This document shows, in pieces, positions 1 to 9,084 of a stretch of DNA of 64,000 bases. Every line of letters begins with the position of its first letter. Within the stretch, counting starts at the first letter, position 1. The notes below the pieces were generated by a model, which saw nothing but the letters and a program-made list of their open reading frames with translations, was not told the DNA's origin and ran no database searches. Source of the stretch: Marinospirillum insulare DSM 21763 (GTDB lineage Bacteria > Pseudomonadota > Gammaproteobacteria > Pseudomonadales > Halomonadaceae); NCBI RefSeq assembly GCF_000686905.1, contig NZ_JMLW01000018.1, positions 1 through 64,000 on the forward strand. The letters run 5' to 3'. The position numbers and the translations under genes were made by a program.

Positions 1-201
1 CACGTGGGCAAGACGCCTATCAATAGTGCCACGTGAATTGCCACAAGCAGCGCACTCAGGGCAAGGCTCTGGCGATTGAGCGAAACGGCACTCAATAACA
101 GCGTGTTTTTCAGTAATATGCTGTCCAGTGGCAACAAGGCCGAGTTTATTTAATTGGCAAAAGGTGGAAAGGTCAGGGGTAGAAAAGGTAAGATTGCTCA
201 T
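1..201 (-). CDS. ISL3 family transposase, N-terminal part (truncated by window edge)
   Basis: A minus-strand frame opens with ATG at 201 and stays open to base 1, giving 67 residues that begin MSNLTFSTPDLSTFC. Near residues 47-53 it has a CPEC..C zinc-finger pattern followed by a basic RRLAHV segment. This matches the N-terminal zinc ribbon of IS204/IS1001/IS1096/IS1165-type (ISL3) transposases, which catalyse cut-and-paste movement with a DDE domain further downstream. The catalytic domain is not in the window, so it is unknown whether the gene is intact. The family assignment rests on the zinc-finger pattern only. Confidence 0.6.
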   Translation of the reverse strand, partial: MSNLTFSTPDLSTFCQLNKLGLVATGQHITEKHAVIECRFAQSPEPCPECAACGNSRGTIDRRLAHV

Positions 202-253
202 GTCGGGGGACTTAGTTTTGTTTGTGTTGGAACTTACATTCTCTAAGAAACCC
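1..253 (-). mobile_element. End of an ISL3-type insertion sequence, running off the left edge
   Basis: This stretch holds the first 67 codons of an ISL3-like transposase and its short upstream region. The outer boundary is inferred. Read on the minus strand, coding sequence of the neighbouring sensor gene stops making sense just before a GGGTTTCTTAGAG start at about 253, which would be the terminal inverted repeat. ISL3 elements normally make 8-bp target duplications, so the duplicated bases would be about 254-261. The other end lies outside the window, so neither repeat nor duplication can be confirmed here. Confidence 0.55.
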
Positions 254-1231
254 GACTCCTTTTCTAGTGAGCCAGATCTTTTCTACACCCTTAAATGCGA
301 AGAGCCAGTTAACAAGTAAATAAGCAATTATTATCAACAGCAGGTCACGCTCTAGTGTTTGATAAATAGCTGCTGTATTACGAGCCACACCAAGTATTAA
401 GGGTTTATTCATATAGAGATGTTCTGGTGCAATAGTACGAATAGCAATAAGTGAAACCTCATTGTTTAGAGCAACAGTATCTGCAAAAAATGAAGCCACT
501 TGACCACTTTCACTGTGTCGTGTGAACAGACTTCCAGGCTTAGCTAGGTTTTGTCCTGTTACCGCAATAGACTCTGGCTCCCAAGCAAACACCAGCCCAT
601 CTCCATGCACCAAGACTGCCCAAGTTTCTAGCCCAGGTCTTAAACTGTTTAAAGACTCCTTGAACTCTTGAGCATTAAGCAGAATAAAAACCACACCAGC
701 AAACTGACCTTGTTGATCTAAAACAGCCTTAGAAATAGCAATCAACCAATCACCATAAATACCCTCAAAAGGAGGGGTTATATAAAGCGTCTGTTGATCA
801 GGTGATATTTTGGGTAATTGAAAATAGTCTCGGTAGGCGAAGGACTTACCAACAACCTGCGGTTTGCTTGAAGCTAAGGCTTGGCCCTTTTTATTAGTTA
901 GCGTTACGGCTTGCACACTAGGCATAGCAGAACTTAATAGTTCAAGCCTTTCGCCTAACAGCTGATCTCTTATACCTTGATTTTGCCAGTCAGGCGGCAG
1001 CATTGAACGAATTTTATTTAACGTAATGTTAATTCTTTCTAGCTGTTGACCAATAACATAGTCAGAAGCGGCAGCCGCATTAGTCAGTTGCACTTCTTCT
1101 TGATCTAGCGTTGCCTGGTGCCTCGTATATTGATGATAAGACAGCAATAAGACGATAAAAGCTGAAATAAGAGTAAAAACTACCCACTCAAACAAAAAGT
1201 GTCGAAAAAAATTAGGGGAGTGCTTTTGCAT
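212..1231 (-). pseudogene. Cache-type membrane sensor cut short by an insertion sequence
   Basis: The 339-residue product has a membrane segment at about residues 13-32, a periplasmic double-Cache (PDC) sensor region at about 40-285 with the typical SFAYRDYF and GDWLIAISK segments, and a second membrane segment at about 295-312. Proteins with this layout normally continue into a GGDEF, EAL, kinase or methyl-accepting output domain. Here the cytoplasmic part ends about 25 residues after the membrane, and the last residues (about GVGFLRECKFQHKQN) are read from the end of the ISL3-like element. The gene therefore lacks its output domain and is most likely non-functional. The original output type cannot be told. 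Confidence 0.75.
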
Positions 1232-1286
1232 TAGGTCGTACTTATTCCTTACTTATAATGAAAATACATAACTTACCCCAAGCAGT

Positions 1287-1480
1287 TTAGTTTAACTTAA
1301 AGCCTTGTACTAGCTGTTGTAGGCTAGCTGCTAATTCAGCTAGTTCTTGACTGGCTAGCCTACTTTACCTGCTACTAAAGCAAAGCTACGACCTTAGTCA
1401 CCCTCTCTAGCTGCTTCAATTGCCATATTTAAGGCTAGCAGGTTGGAAACAGCATTTATATTCTGATAAAGACTACTAGT
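1287..1480 (-). pseudogene. Deleted chemoreceptor (MCP) remnant
   Basis: Read on the minus strand, one frame gives the signalling-tip motif NLLALNMAIEAAREGD, then a stop codon where the family has a small or polar residue, then GRSFALVAGKVG. This corresponds to the conserved [28 protein letters not shown] hairpin of methyl-accepting chemotaxis proteins. Directly after it, in another frame, comes ASQELAELAASLQQLVQGF and a stop, which is a typical receptor C-terminus. The HAMP and sensor parts, the EQT before NLLALN and the middle of the methylation helices are missing. It is a relic with an internal deletion and in-frame stops. Confidence 0.75.
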
Positions 1481-1592
1481 TAACCTTGAGTATAGCTAAT
1501 AATTTTATAACTGACAGGAATTGACAAACAGAGCAAAACTAAATCTTAAGCAGATTTTTGAATTAACGAATGAAGACTTTAAAACTTTTAGC

Positions 1593-1623
1593 TATAAGCA
1601 ATCTCAAGCCGAGATTACTTATA
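1593..1623 (-). terminator. Hairpin just downstream of choV, possible operon terminator
   Basis: TATAAG-AATCTC and GAGATT-CTTATA arms (12 of 13 pairs, one internal mismatch) enclose a 5-base loop, 11 bases past the choV stop. On the minus strand it is followed by a mixed A/T run (GCTAAAAGTTTT) instead of a clean T tract, so termination is plausible but not certain. Confidence 0.45.
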
Positions 1624-1633
1624 GTTGAAGTGA

Positions 1634-2806
1634 TTAGTCAGCAACAAAATGCTTACCTAATAGCGCATAGTAAAAATTATTATCGTTTAAAACTCCAACA
1701 AACTGCCCATCTTGCGTTAGCAGTACAGGTAAGCGACTGGTGTAACGCAGGTTGATAGCAGCACGCATATCTATACTTGAACTGGCAATAGCAAACTTAC
1801 CCTGCTCACCATCACCTTCTAACCATTCAGAACAGGGCAACTCTTGCTCACCTTTGCCAGCTTTTATAATTTTTCCTTCTTGTAAGCTGACCCAGTACCC
1901 ATGGTTACGGTCAATAATTAGCCGCCCATTTTCTTCAACCAAGTCTTCTTTATTAGTCATTAAAGTATCCCCACCTAAAACATTCAGTGAGTTGGTATGA
2001 GCAACAAAAGCTTCTACATAAGGAGTTTTAGGGTTGAGCACTATGTCTTCTGGTGTACCGTGTTGAATAATTTTAGCCGATTCCATAATAGCTATATTGG
2101 TACCTAGCTTTAATGCCTCATCTAAATCATGGCTAACAAATAAAATGGTTTTTTTCATTTTCTGTTGTAGCTCAAGCAGTTCATCTTGTAGCTGGCTACG
2201 AATCAGAGGGTCTAGTGCTGAAAATGGTTCATCCATTAAAAGAATGTCGGTATCCATGGCAAAGGCTCTGGCCAAGCCTACACGTTGCTGCATACCACCA
2301 GATAGCTCATGGGGTTTGCTATTTGCCCACTGCTCTAAACCCACCATTTCTAACTTTTCTTTAGCTTTTGCTAAGCGCTCACGCTTATTAATACCTTTCA
2401 TGTCTAAGCCAAAAGCCACATTTTCTGCAACGGTTAACCAAGGCATGAGTGCAAATTTTTGAAAAACCATAGAAATACGGTTAGTTCTTAAATGACGCAG
2501 CGTGTTTTCATCACAAGTGGCAATATCAATGGTGCCATCTGTATCTTTAACTCTTAAACTTCCACGAGTTATAGGGTTCAAACCATTTAGCGTGCGTAAA
2601 AGGCTAGACTTACCCGAGCCAGAAAGCCCCATAAGCACACAAATCTCGCCTTGCTTAATGGTGATATTAGCGTTTTGTACACCAACCACCGAGCCGGTTT
2701 TATCAATGATTTCCTGACGTGAAAGGTCTTCATCTAAAAGGTTTAAGGCTTGTTCAGGGCTATCGCCAAACACCACATCTAGATTTTCTATTTCAATCAT
2801 GTTCAT
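1634..2806 (-). CDS. choV: Choline/betaine ABC transporter ATP-binding protein
   Basis: ATPase of a ChoXWV/ProXWV-type importer that powers uptake of choline (or betaine) across the inner membrane. The 390-residue protein shows Walker A GLSGSGKSS at 60-68, the Q-loop near 116, the LSGGMQQR signature at 168-175, Walker B ILLMDEP at 188-194 and the SHD switch near 226. A C-terminal CBS-like regulatory part follows (about 270-390), as usual in osmoprotectant importers. It is the last gene of the betI-betB-betA-choX-choW-choV run and starts 12 bases after choW. Linkage with bet genes favours choline as substrate; substrate cannot be read from the ATPase itself. Confidence 0.9.
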   Translation of the reverse strand: MNMIEIENLDVVFGDSPEQALNLLDEDLSRQEIIDKTGSVVGVQNANITIKQGEICVLMGLSGSGKSSLLRTLNGLNPITRGSLRVKDTDGTIDIATCDENTLRHLRTNRISMVFQKFALMPWLTVAENVAFGLDMKGINKRERLAKAKEKLEMVGLEQWANSKPHELSGGMQQRVGLARAFAMDTDILLMDEPFSALDPLIRSQLQDELLELQQKMKKTILFVSHDLDEALKLGTNIAIMESAKIIQHGTPEDIVLNPKTPYVEAFVAHTNSLNVLGGDTLMTNKEDLVEENGRLIIDRNHGYWVSLQEGKIIKAGKGEQELPCSEWLEGDGEQGKFAIASSSIDMRAAINLRYTSRLPVLLTQDGQFVGVLNDNNFYYALLGKHFVAD

Positions 2807-2818
2807 GGGTTAGGCTCC

Positions 2819-3658
2819 TTAGTTATCACGGTTAGGTTGCTTGCACAAACGGTCAAGCATAATTGCAACAAGCACTATGGCTAAACCTGCTTCAAAGCCT
2901 TGTGCGATATTAACGGTATTCAAAGCTCTAACGACTGGCTTACCTAAACCATCTGCACCCACCAAAGCAGCAATCACCACCATGGATAAAGACAACATAA
3001 TGCACTGAGTCACACCCGCCATAATGTTGGGCATGGCTGCTGGTAGCTCCACCTTAAATAAAAGCTTTCTGCGTGTAGCACCAAAGGCTTTACCCGCTTC
3101 AAGTAACTCTTCAGGCACACTGCTAATGCCTAAAGCGGTTAAACGTACAGGGGCTGCAATTGCAAATATAATGGTAGAAATTAAGCCTGGCACTACGCCC
3201 AAACCAAATAAAATTAAAGTGGGTATTAGATAAACAAAAGTAGGGATGGTTTGCATTAAATCTAATACTGGACGAATGATCGTATGAAATTTTGGATAGT
3301 GGGCAGCTAGAATACCCAGCGGTATTCCAATTAAAACACAAATAAAAGCAGCCATTAGCACCAATACTAGGGTTTCAATCATTTCTGACCAATAGCCTAG
3401 GTTGGCAATTAATAACAATGATAAGACTACAAAAATAACCAAGCCAAAAGAGCGTTGCAGCCACCAAGCTAAAGCTGCTGTTAAAGCTATGAGTAAACTA
3501 GGTGGGCTTAACAACAAAATATCTGTCACACCAAGAATAAGCCATTCTAAAGAAAATGATATTGCATCAAAGAAACCAGCAGCGTTGCCTACTAACCAGT
3601 CGACAAAAGACTCTATCCATTGCCCCATGGGAACTTTGTGTTCAATAATCCAGTTCAT
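2819..3658 (-). CDS. choW: Choline/betaine ABC transporter permease
   Basis: Membrane channel subunit of the importer, 279 residues with about six transmembrane segments between residues 40 and 270. The EAA coupling loop (EELLEAGKAFGATRRKLLFK, 183-202) that contacts the ATPase is well conserved. Its length and organisation fit the ChoW/ProW family. It lies 126 bases downstream of choX, a longer gap than elsewhere in the operon, and that gap contains a strong hairpin. The next gene, choV, follows after 12 bases. Confidence 0.9.
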   Translation of the reverse strand: MNWIIEHKVPMGQWIESFVDWLVGNAAGFFDAISFSLEWLILGVTDILLLSPPSLLIALTAALAWWLQRSFGLVIFVVLSLLLIANLGYWSEMIETLVLVLMAAFICVLIGIPLGILAAHYPKFHTIIRPVLDLMQTIPTFVYLIPTLILFGLGVVPGLISTIIFAIAAPVRLTALGISSVPEELLEAGKAFGATRRKLLFKVELPAAMPNIMAGVTQCIMLSLSMVVIAALVGADGLGKPVVRALNTVNIAQGFEAGLAIVLVAIMLDRLCKQPNRDN

Positions 3659-3740
3659 ATTGGATATCCGAGTAGATTTTGCGATAAACCTACTACTGCA
3701 TAAAAGTAAACGGCAGTAGTAAATAAGTGAATTAAATGAG

Positions 3741-3769
3741 TAATGCTAGGAGTAGCACTCCTAGCATTA
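3741..3769 (-). promoter_or_regulatory. Perfect 13-bp intercistronic hairpin between choX and choW
   Basis: TAATGCTAGGAGT and its exact complement enclose a three-base loop, 16 bases past the choX stop. There is no T tract on either strand, so it does not look like an intrinsic terminator. Such hairpins after a binding-protein gene commonly protect the upstream mRNA and let the periplasmic protein be made in excess over the permease; that role is inferred here. Confidence 0.6.
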
Positions 3770-3784
3770 AGGTTTAAATTAAAC

Positions 3785-4756
3785 TTACTGAATAGCTAAG
3801 TAGCTTTTTACAGCTTTAAGACCGGGCTTGCCATCTAGGGTATTAACACCTTTTAACCAGCCATTTAATGCGGCTGGGTTATTTTGCAACCATTCTTTGG
3901 CAGCTTGCTGAGGCTTTTTATTGTCATTTAAAATAGCACCCATCACTTCGTTTTCCATAGCCAAGGTAAACTCTAGGTTGTTTAGTAACTTGCCCATATT
4001 AGGACATTCTTGGCTATAGTTTTTACGCGTATTGGTTAAAACCGTTGCACCACCAAAATTTGGACCAAACCAATCATCGCCACCATCTAGGTATTCAATA
4101 GCGAAGTTACTATTCATAGGGTGGGGTTCCCAACCTAGAAAAACGACCCAGCTATTTCTACGTTCTGCACGTTGAACTTCAGACAACATGCCTGCTTCTG
4201 AGGATTCGATTAATTTGAAACCTTTCAGACCAAAAGCATTTTGATCCAGCATGTCTTGAATTAAACGGTTGCCATCATTACCTGGCTCTATACCGTAAAC
4301 TCTGCTACGAAATTTTTTCTTATATTTAACGATATCGGCAAAGCTACGCACGCCACCATCATAAGCTGCTTGGTTAACCGCAAGAGTATATTTAGCACCT
4401 TCTAGGTTAGTACGTACTGTTTCAACTGTGCCTTCAGCACGGTATTTGGCAATATCTGCTTCCATGGTTGGCATCCAGTTGCCTAAAAACACATCTAACT
4501 CACCAGAAGCCAAAGAATTATAGGTAACAGGTACAGATAGCAGCTGTGTTTTGGGTGAGTAACCTAAGCCTTTAACAATTTCAGTTGTTATTGCTGTGGT
4601 GGCAGTAATGTCTGTCCAGCCTACATCTGAGAAACGCACTTCAGAGCAGCTATTGGCTTGCGCTACAGAAAAACTACTTAAAGAAAAGGTGGTAACGACT
4701 GCAATCAGTGCTTTTGTTAGTAGTTTATTGATGGGTAATGCTTTTTTAAAACTCAT
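3785..4756 (-). CDS. choX: Choline-binding periplasmic protein of ABC transporter
   Basis: Substrate-binding protein of 323 residues with a Sec signal peptide (basic start, hydrophobic 18-30, cleavage near AQA at 33-35). The mature part is an OpuAC-type type II fold, with the CSEVRFSDVGWTDI start, the VFLGNWMP segment and the GWEPHPMN segment typical of choline-binding ChoX proteins. The tryptophan residues in these segments would form the aromatic cage for the trimethylammonium group. The gene follows betA after 23 bases. Choline is the likely ligand by family resemblance and context; betaine or carnitine is possible. Confidence 0.87.
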   Translation of the reverse strand: MSFKKALPINKLLTKALIAVVTTFSLSSFSVAQANSCSEVRFSDVGWTDITATTAITTEIVKGLGYSPKTQLLSVPVTYNSLASGELDVFLGNWMPTMEADIAKYRAEGTVETVRTNLEGAKYTLAVNQAAYDGGVRSFADIVKYKKKFRSRVYGIEPGNDGNRLIQDMLDQNAFGLKGFKLIESSEAGMLSEVQRAERRNSWVVFLGWEPHPMNSNFAIEYLDGGDDWFGPNFGGATVLTNTRKNYSQECPNMGKLLNNLEFTLAMENEVMGAILNDNKKPQQAAKEWLQNNPAALNGWLKGVNTLDGKPGLKAVKSYLAIQ

Positions 4757-4779
4757 TGTTTTTCCTTTTAAAGTGATTA

Positions 4780-6456
4780 TTAACGTTGCGTATTTTTATA
4801 GTCAGGGTGAATCCAAACAGCTGCTTCTGCTTTGGGTAGGGGTGTTTTCCCTAAAATAGTGTCAGCAACCTTTTCAGCCACCATAATGGTGGGTGCGTTG
4901 ATATTGCCATTGGTAATGGTAGGGAACACGGAAGAATCTACGACGCGTAGTTTGTTTACACCACGCACTTTACAGTCACTATCAAGCACTGCCATAGGGT
5001 CATCATCTGCACCCATTTTGCAGGTACAGGAAGGGTGATAAGCACTTTCTACATTGGCACGTACCCAAGCATCAATTTGCTCATCGCTGGTTATATCTAT
5101 GCCTGGCTGAATTTCATCATCCCGATAAACGTCCATTGATTTTTGGCCGATTATTTCGCGGGTTAAACGAATGCAGGCTCGCCAATCTTCAATGTCTTGT
5201 TGTTCGGTTAGGTAGTTAAATAAAATGCTGGGGGCTTGGTAAGGGTCGGCACTTTTTATTTTTACACGGCCGCGACTAGACGGCTTATTAGGCCCAACAT
5301 GCACTTGAAACCCATGACCTTTAAAAGACGCATTGCCATCGTAGCGCATGGCAGCGGGTAGAAAGTGGTATTGAATATTTGGCCATTTTAAACCTTTGCG
5401 GGAGCGAATAAAGGCACAAGATTCAAAGTGGTTAGTAGCGCCTAAACCATTTTTGAATAAAATCCAGCGCGTACCTATTAAGCCCTTGCTAACCAAGTTA
5501 AGTTTGCTGTTTAAAGTAATGGGCTGTTTACAGCGATACTGAAAATAAACCTCTAAATGGTCTTGTAGATTTTCACCCACACCAGGTAGGTCTTTAACTA
5601 GCTTTACCCCAGCACTTTCTACTACTGCTTTGGGGCCAATACCTGATAATTGTAGAAGTTGCGGTGAACCTATCGAACCTGCTGCAGAAATAACTTCAAC
5701 TTTGGCTTGGGCTGTTTTAGTTTTACCTTGGTGATCAAACTCCACACCTGTTGCAATGGGTGTTTCATTGCTGGAGTCTGTCAGTATTTTTCGAGTATGA
5801 ACACCCGTTAATAGGGTTAGGTTAGAACGCTTTAATGCACGCCTTAAATACGCATTAGATGTTGAACTACGCACACCCTTTTTTACTGTCATGTGCATTG
5901 CACCAAAACCTTCCTGGCGGTAGCCGTTATAGTCTTCTGTTGCAGCGTAACCCGCATCTACACCTGCATCTATAAAGGCTTTGTAAAGTGGGTTAAGTGA
6001 CATTTTATTGCCATTACAAACACCTAAAGGCCCGTCGCCACCACGGTACTCATCGGCTCCACCTTCCCAAGTTTCAGCACGTTTAAAATAGGGTAGACAG
6101 CTTTGATAGTCCCACCCCTTAGCACCTTCAGTTACCCATTCATCAAAATCACAAGCATGACCACGCACATAAACCATGCCATTAATGGATGAAGAACCGC
6201 CTAGGGTTTTACCACGCGGGGTATGCAAGGAGCGGTTATCTATGCCTGGTTCTGCTTCAGTATGAAACTGCCAGCAAAGACGTTCAGTGTTCATCGGATA
6301 AGATAAAGCCGTTGGCATCTGCACAAAAATGCTTTTATCACTGCCCCCTTTTTCAAGCAGTAATACTTGATGCTTGCCATCTTCGGTTAATCTGTCTGCT
6401 AGTACACAACCAGCAGAGCCAGCTCCGACAATAATGTAATCAAATGTTTGGTTCAT
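4780..6456 (-). CDS. betA: Choline dehydrogenase
   Basis: FAD-dependent GMC oxidoreductase of 558 residues that oxidises choline to betaine aldehyde at the inner membrane. The dinucleotide motif GAGSAG lies at 11-16, the GMC signature around 82-100 ([19 protein letters not shown]), the second GMC signature near 260-275, and the catalytic His474 in [12 protein letters not shown] with the partner Asn in TNGNINAPT near 516. Length equals the family norm. It is third in the betI-betB-betA run, 24 bases after betB, and is immediately followed by the choline transporter genes. Confidence 0.95.
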   Translation of the reverse strand: MNQTFDYIIVGAGSAGCVLADRLTEDGKHQVLLLEKGGSDKSIFVQMPTALSYPMNTERLCWQFHTEAEPGIDNRSLHTPRGKTLGGSSSINGMVYVRGHACDFDEWVTEGAKGWDYQSCLPYFKRAETWEGGADEYRGGDGPLGVCNGNKMSLNPLYKAFIDAGVDAGYAATEDYNGYRQEGFGAMHMTVKKGVRSSTSNAYLRRALKRSNLTLLTGVHTRKILTDSSNETPIATGVEFDHQGKTKTAQAKVEVISAAGSIGSPQLLQLSGIGPKAVVESAGVKLVKDLPGVGENLQDHLEVYFQYRCKQPITLNSKLNLVSKGLIGTRWILFKNGLGATNHFESCAFIRSRKGLKWPNIQYHFLPAAMRYDGNASFKGHGFQVHVGPNKPSSRGRVKIKSADPYQAPSILFNYLTEQQDIEDWRACIRLTREIIGQKSMDVYRDDEIQPGIDITSDEQIDAWVRANVESAYHPSCTCKMGADDDPMAVLDSDCKVRGVNKLRVVDSSVFPTITNGNINAPTIMVAEKVADTILGKTPLPKAEAAVWIHPDYKNTQR

Positions 6457-6480
6457 CTTGCCTTTACTCAGCTAGTAATT

Positions 6481-7938
6481 TTAGTAAGGACGCTCTATTT
6501 CGCCCATTTCCACGAATACACTTTTAAGTTGGGTGTAATGATTTAGTGTTTCCAAACCATTTTCTCGACCAACTCCTGATTGCTTATAACCACCCACGGG
6601 CATTTCGGCGGGTGAGGCACCCCAGGTATTAATCCAGCAAATACCTGCTTGTAAGCGATTAATAACTCTATGTGCGCGTCCAAAATCTTTAGTAAACACC
6701 CCAGCCGCTAAGCCATATTTAGTTGCATTGGCACGTGCAATAACTTCATCTTCATTGCTAAATTTAAGAACCGACATAACTGGCCCAAAAATTTCATCTA
6801 TCACTTGGGGCATAGCGTCTGTGCAATCAGCAAATACGGTAGGCTTAACAAAAGCACCTTTTTCTAAACCTTTTTCGGTCGCTCTTTCACCACCGCAAAC
6901 GAGTCGCGCACCGGCTTGCTTAGCAGCCTCGATGTAACCAAGAACTTTTTGCAAGTGATTTTCTGAAATTAGCGCGCCAACCTGGGTGTCTGGATGGGTT
7001 GGGTCACCAATAATCATTTGTTCAGTACGTTTTTTTAACTCGTCTAAAAAAGCTTCATAAATTTCTTCATGAACAAAGACTCTTGTACCGTTAGTGCATA
7101 CTTCGCCTTGAGTATAGAAATTTGCCAGCATGGCTCCTGATACAGCTTGATCTATAGAGGTATCAGGGAAAATAATCATTGGAGATTTGCCGCCTAACTC
7201 CATAGTCACTTGCTTTAAGGTTTTAGCTGAGTCAGCCATTACTTTTTTGCCTGTTCCACATTCGCCAGTAAAAGATACTTTGGCTATGGCTGGATGACTG
7301 GTGAGCATTTGACCAACCCGCGCATCACCTTGAATCACATTAAATACACCAGCAGGCACACCCGCTTCGCTATAAATTTCTGCTAGCTTTAAAACACTTA
7401 AAGGGGTTTCTTCTGAAGGTTTAAAAATCATGGCATTACCTGCTGCTAAGGCAGGTGCTGATTTCCAACAGGCAATTTGAATAGGGTAATTCCAAGCACC
7501 TATACCGCCGCAAACACCCAAGGGTTCACGGCGAGTATAAAAAAAGTTTTGTTCATTCAGCTGTTGGTGGCTGCCTTGAATTTTATCTGCCAAGCCTGCG
7601 TAGTATTCAATAACATCTGCGCCGGTAACTATATCGACTGCTTCAGCTTCTTGAATGGGCTTGCCGGTATCCATGACTTCTAACTTTGCCAATTCATCGT
7701 TGCGTTCTCTAAGCAAAGCAACGGCTTTGTTTAAGATTCGCCCCCGCTCAATGCCCGTCATGGCAGCCCAAATCGCTTGCCCTTCTTCTGCCGAAGCAAC
7801 GGCTGCATTCATTACCCTTTGGTCTGCTTGAGCAATAGTGGCAATGACTTCACCAGTAGCTGGATTGATAGAATTAAAAGTTTCTTTAGGTGGCTCAGTA
7901 TAATAAGCACCATGAATATAATGTTGGGTAACAGACAT
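6481..7938 (-). CDS. betB: Betaine aldehyde dehydrogenase
   Basis: NAD(P)-dependent aldehyde dehydrogenase of 485 residues that makes the compatible solute glycine betaine from betaine aldehyde. The catalytic Glu247 sits in [10 protein letters not shown] and the nucleophile Cys281 in [14 protein letters not shown], which is the BetB form of the active-site motif. The FTGECGTG nucleotide-binding segment lies at 223-230. It starts 28 bases after betI and is followed by betA, so the order is the classical betIBA. Confidence 0.95.
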   Translation of the reverse strand: MSVTQHYIHGAYYTEPPKETFNSINPATGEVIATIAQADQRVMNAAVASAEEGQAIWAAMTGIERGRILNKAVALLRERNDELAKLEVMDTGKPIQEAEAVDIVTGADVIEYYAGLADKIQGSHQQLNEQNFFYTRREPLGVCGGIGAWNYPIQIACWKSAPALAAGNAMIFKPSEETPLSVLKLAEIYSEAGVPAGVFNVIQGDARVGQMLTSHPAIAKVSFTGECGTGKKVMADSAKTLKQVTMELGGKSPMIIFPDTSIDQAVSGAMLANFYTQGEVCTNGTRVFVHEEIYEAFLDELKKRTEQMIIGDPTHPDTQVGALISENHLQKVLGYIEAAKQAGARLVCGGERATEKGLEKGAFVKPTVFADCTDAMPQVIDEIFGPVMSVLKFSNEDEVIARANATKYGLAAGVFTKDFGRAHRVINRLQAGICWINTWGASPAEMPVGGYKQSGVGRENGLETLNHYTQLKSVFVEMGEIERPY

Positions 7939-7966
7939 GAAACAACCTTGAGATTTGATTTAAGGA

Positions 7967-8599
7967 TTAGAGTTGCTGGCTAACAGTATTCTTTGCTTTA
8001 TAGCGTTGAAATACCTGGCTAGGAAGGCGGTGCTGTAAATAATCTAAGATAAGCTGCTCTGCTAAGCTTTTGTTGATGCCTTCAGGCGAAAGCGCTCCCC
8101 TTAGCCATATACCATCGATTAGGGCTGCCACACCTTGTGCAATAAAATTAGCTTCTTGATGCTCAACTACTTGCTTGAGTTCATAGCGCAAATAAGAAAG
8201 GAGGCGTTGTTCGTTAATTCTTTGTAGCCTGTGTAGCTGGGGCATGTGCATAGCGTGCGACCAAAAAGTTAGCCAAGTTTTAACAACCTTGCTATCTAGC
8301 TGTTTGGGGTCAAAGTTACCTTCCACTATGGCAATGATTCTGGCTGGCACATCCTTTTTGCTAACTTTTGCTAATCGATAAGTAATGGCAGCAGAGAGGT
8401 CTTTTAAGATAGAGCGCATGGTCTCTTCAAGCAGGCTATCTTTGCCACCAAAGTAATGGTTAATGATAGAGGGCGAAACACCCGCATAGCGACCTATCAT
8501 GGCGACACTGGCTTTATGTAAACCAACATCATTAATTACTTCAATGGTTGCTTGTATTAGCTGAGACTTGCGTATTGTTGGCATGCCTACCTTTGGCAT
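7967..8599 (-). CDS. betI: TetR-family transcriptional repressor BetI
   Basis: Choline-responsive repressor of the bet genes, 210 residues. The start MPKVGMPTIRKSQLI is close to the usual BetI N-terminus and supports the chosen ATG. The TetR helix-turn-helix spans about 25-55 (VAMIGRYAGVSPSIINHYFGGKD), and the rest is the ligand and dimer domain. It is the first gene of its operon and lies just downstream of an ATTGAA-N6-TTCAAT palindrome, so autoregulation with choline relief is expected from the family. Confidence 0.93.
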   Translation of the reverse strand: MPKVGMPTIRKSQLIQATIEVINDVGLHKASVAMIGRYAGVSPSIINHYFGGKDSLLEETMRSILKDLSAAITYRLAKVSKKDVPARIIAIVEGNFDPKQLDSKVVKTWLTFWSHAMHMPQLHRLQRINEQRLLSYLRYELKQVVEHQEANFIAQGVAALIDGIWLRGALSPEGINKSLAEQLILDYLQHRLPSQVFQRYKAKNTVSQQL

Positions 8600-8617
8600 C
8601 TAGCCCACCTTCTATCT

Positions 8618-8635
8618 ATTGAATGAACGTTCAAT
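8618..8635. promoter_or_regulatory. Likely BetI operator
   Basis: The palindrome ATTGAA-TGAACG-TTCAAT lies 19 bases upstream of the betI start codon. It contains the AACGTTCAAT core known from BetI operators of other gammaproteobacteria. Its place between betI and the divergent emrE-like gene would allow repression of the bet operon and perhaps of the transporter gene. Confidence 0.75.
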
Positions 8636-8708
8636 TAAAATGACAGATAAGTGGCCTGTCTGCAAGTTTTGGAGCAATAAATTTGCAGTTATTGTTGTTA
8701 TTTTCTTC

Positions 8709-8714
8709 TATAAT
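8709..8714 (+). promoter_or_regulatory. Possible -10 box of the emrE-like gene
   Basis: A perfect TATAAT lies 28 bases before the start codon of the SMR gene. No convincing -35 box is found at the usual spacing, so this is only a candidate. Confidence 0.4.
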
Positions 8715-8742
8715 GCTGTCCCTACATGGGTTCGAGGGCTAA

Positions 8743-9075
8743 ATGAAAAACTGGTTATTTCTTGGTGCTGCAATTATTGCTGAAGTAGTAGCAACCTCTA
8801 GCTTGAAAACAAGCATGGGGTTTACAAAGCTTTGGCCCAGCTTGCTAGTCGTTTTTGGCTACGCTATAGCTTTCTACTTCCTTTCTCTTACTTTAAAAAC
8901 CATTCCTGTTGGTATTGCCTATGCCATTTGGGCTGGCTTAGGTATTGTTTTAATTTCTTTAGTTGGCTGGCTGGTTTTTGGTCAAAAGCTAGAGTTTGCT
9001 AGTGTTTTAGGGATGGGGCTAATTATTGCTGGAGTGGTGGTTATTAACGTGTTTTCTAAAGTTGGTATGCAGTAA
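8743..9075 (+). CDS. emrE: Small multidrug resistance (EmrE-type) transporter
   Basis: A 110-residue protein with four transmembrane helices that works as a dimer and exchanges quaternary cations for protons. The essential membrane Glu14 is present (IIAEVVAT), as is the [17 protein letters not shown] segment of helix 3. It resembles EmrE more than SugE. It is divergent from betI with the BetI-type operator between them. Choline and betaine are quaternary amines, and EmrE of E. coli has been reported to move such osmoprotectants, so a role in choline/betaine balance is an attractive inference; drug efflux is the default reading. Confidence 0.85.
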   Translation: MKNWLFLGAAIIAEVVATSSLKTSMGFTKLWPSLLVVFGYAIAFYFLSLTLKTIPVGIAYAIWAGLGIVLISLVGWLVFGQKLEFASVLGMGLIIAGVVVINVFSKVGMQ

Positions 9076-9084
9076 ATACATTTC

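Noticed and set aside
128-319. A 63-codon plus-strand frame
   Set aside because: It lies opposite the transposase start and the sensor end, has no recognisable features and its frame is explained by those genes.
1570-1755. A 61-codon plus-strand frame
   Set aside because: It overlaps the end of choV and the hairpin after it, and has no family resemblance.
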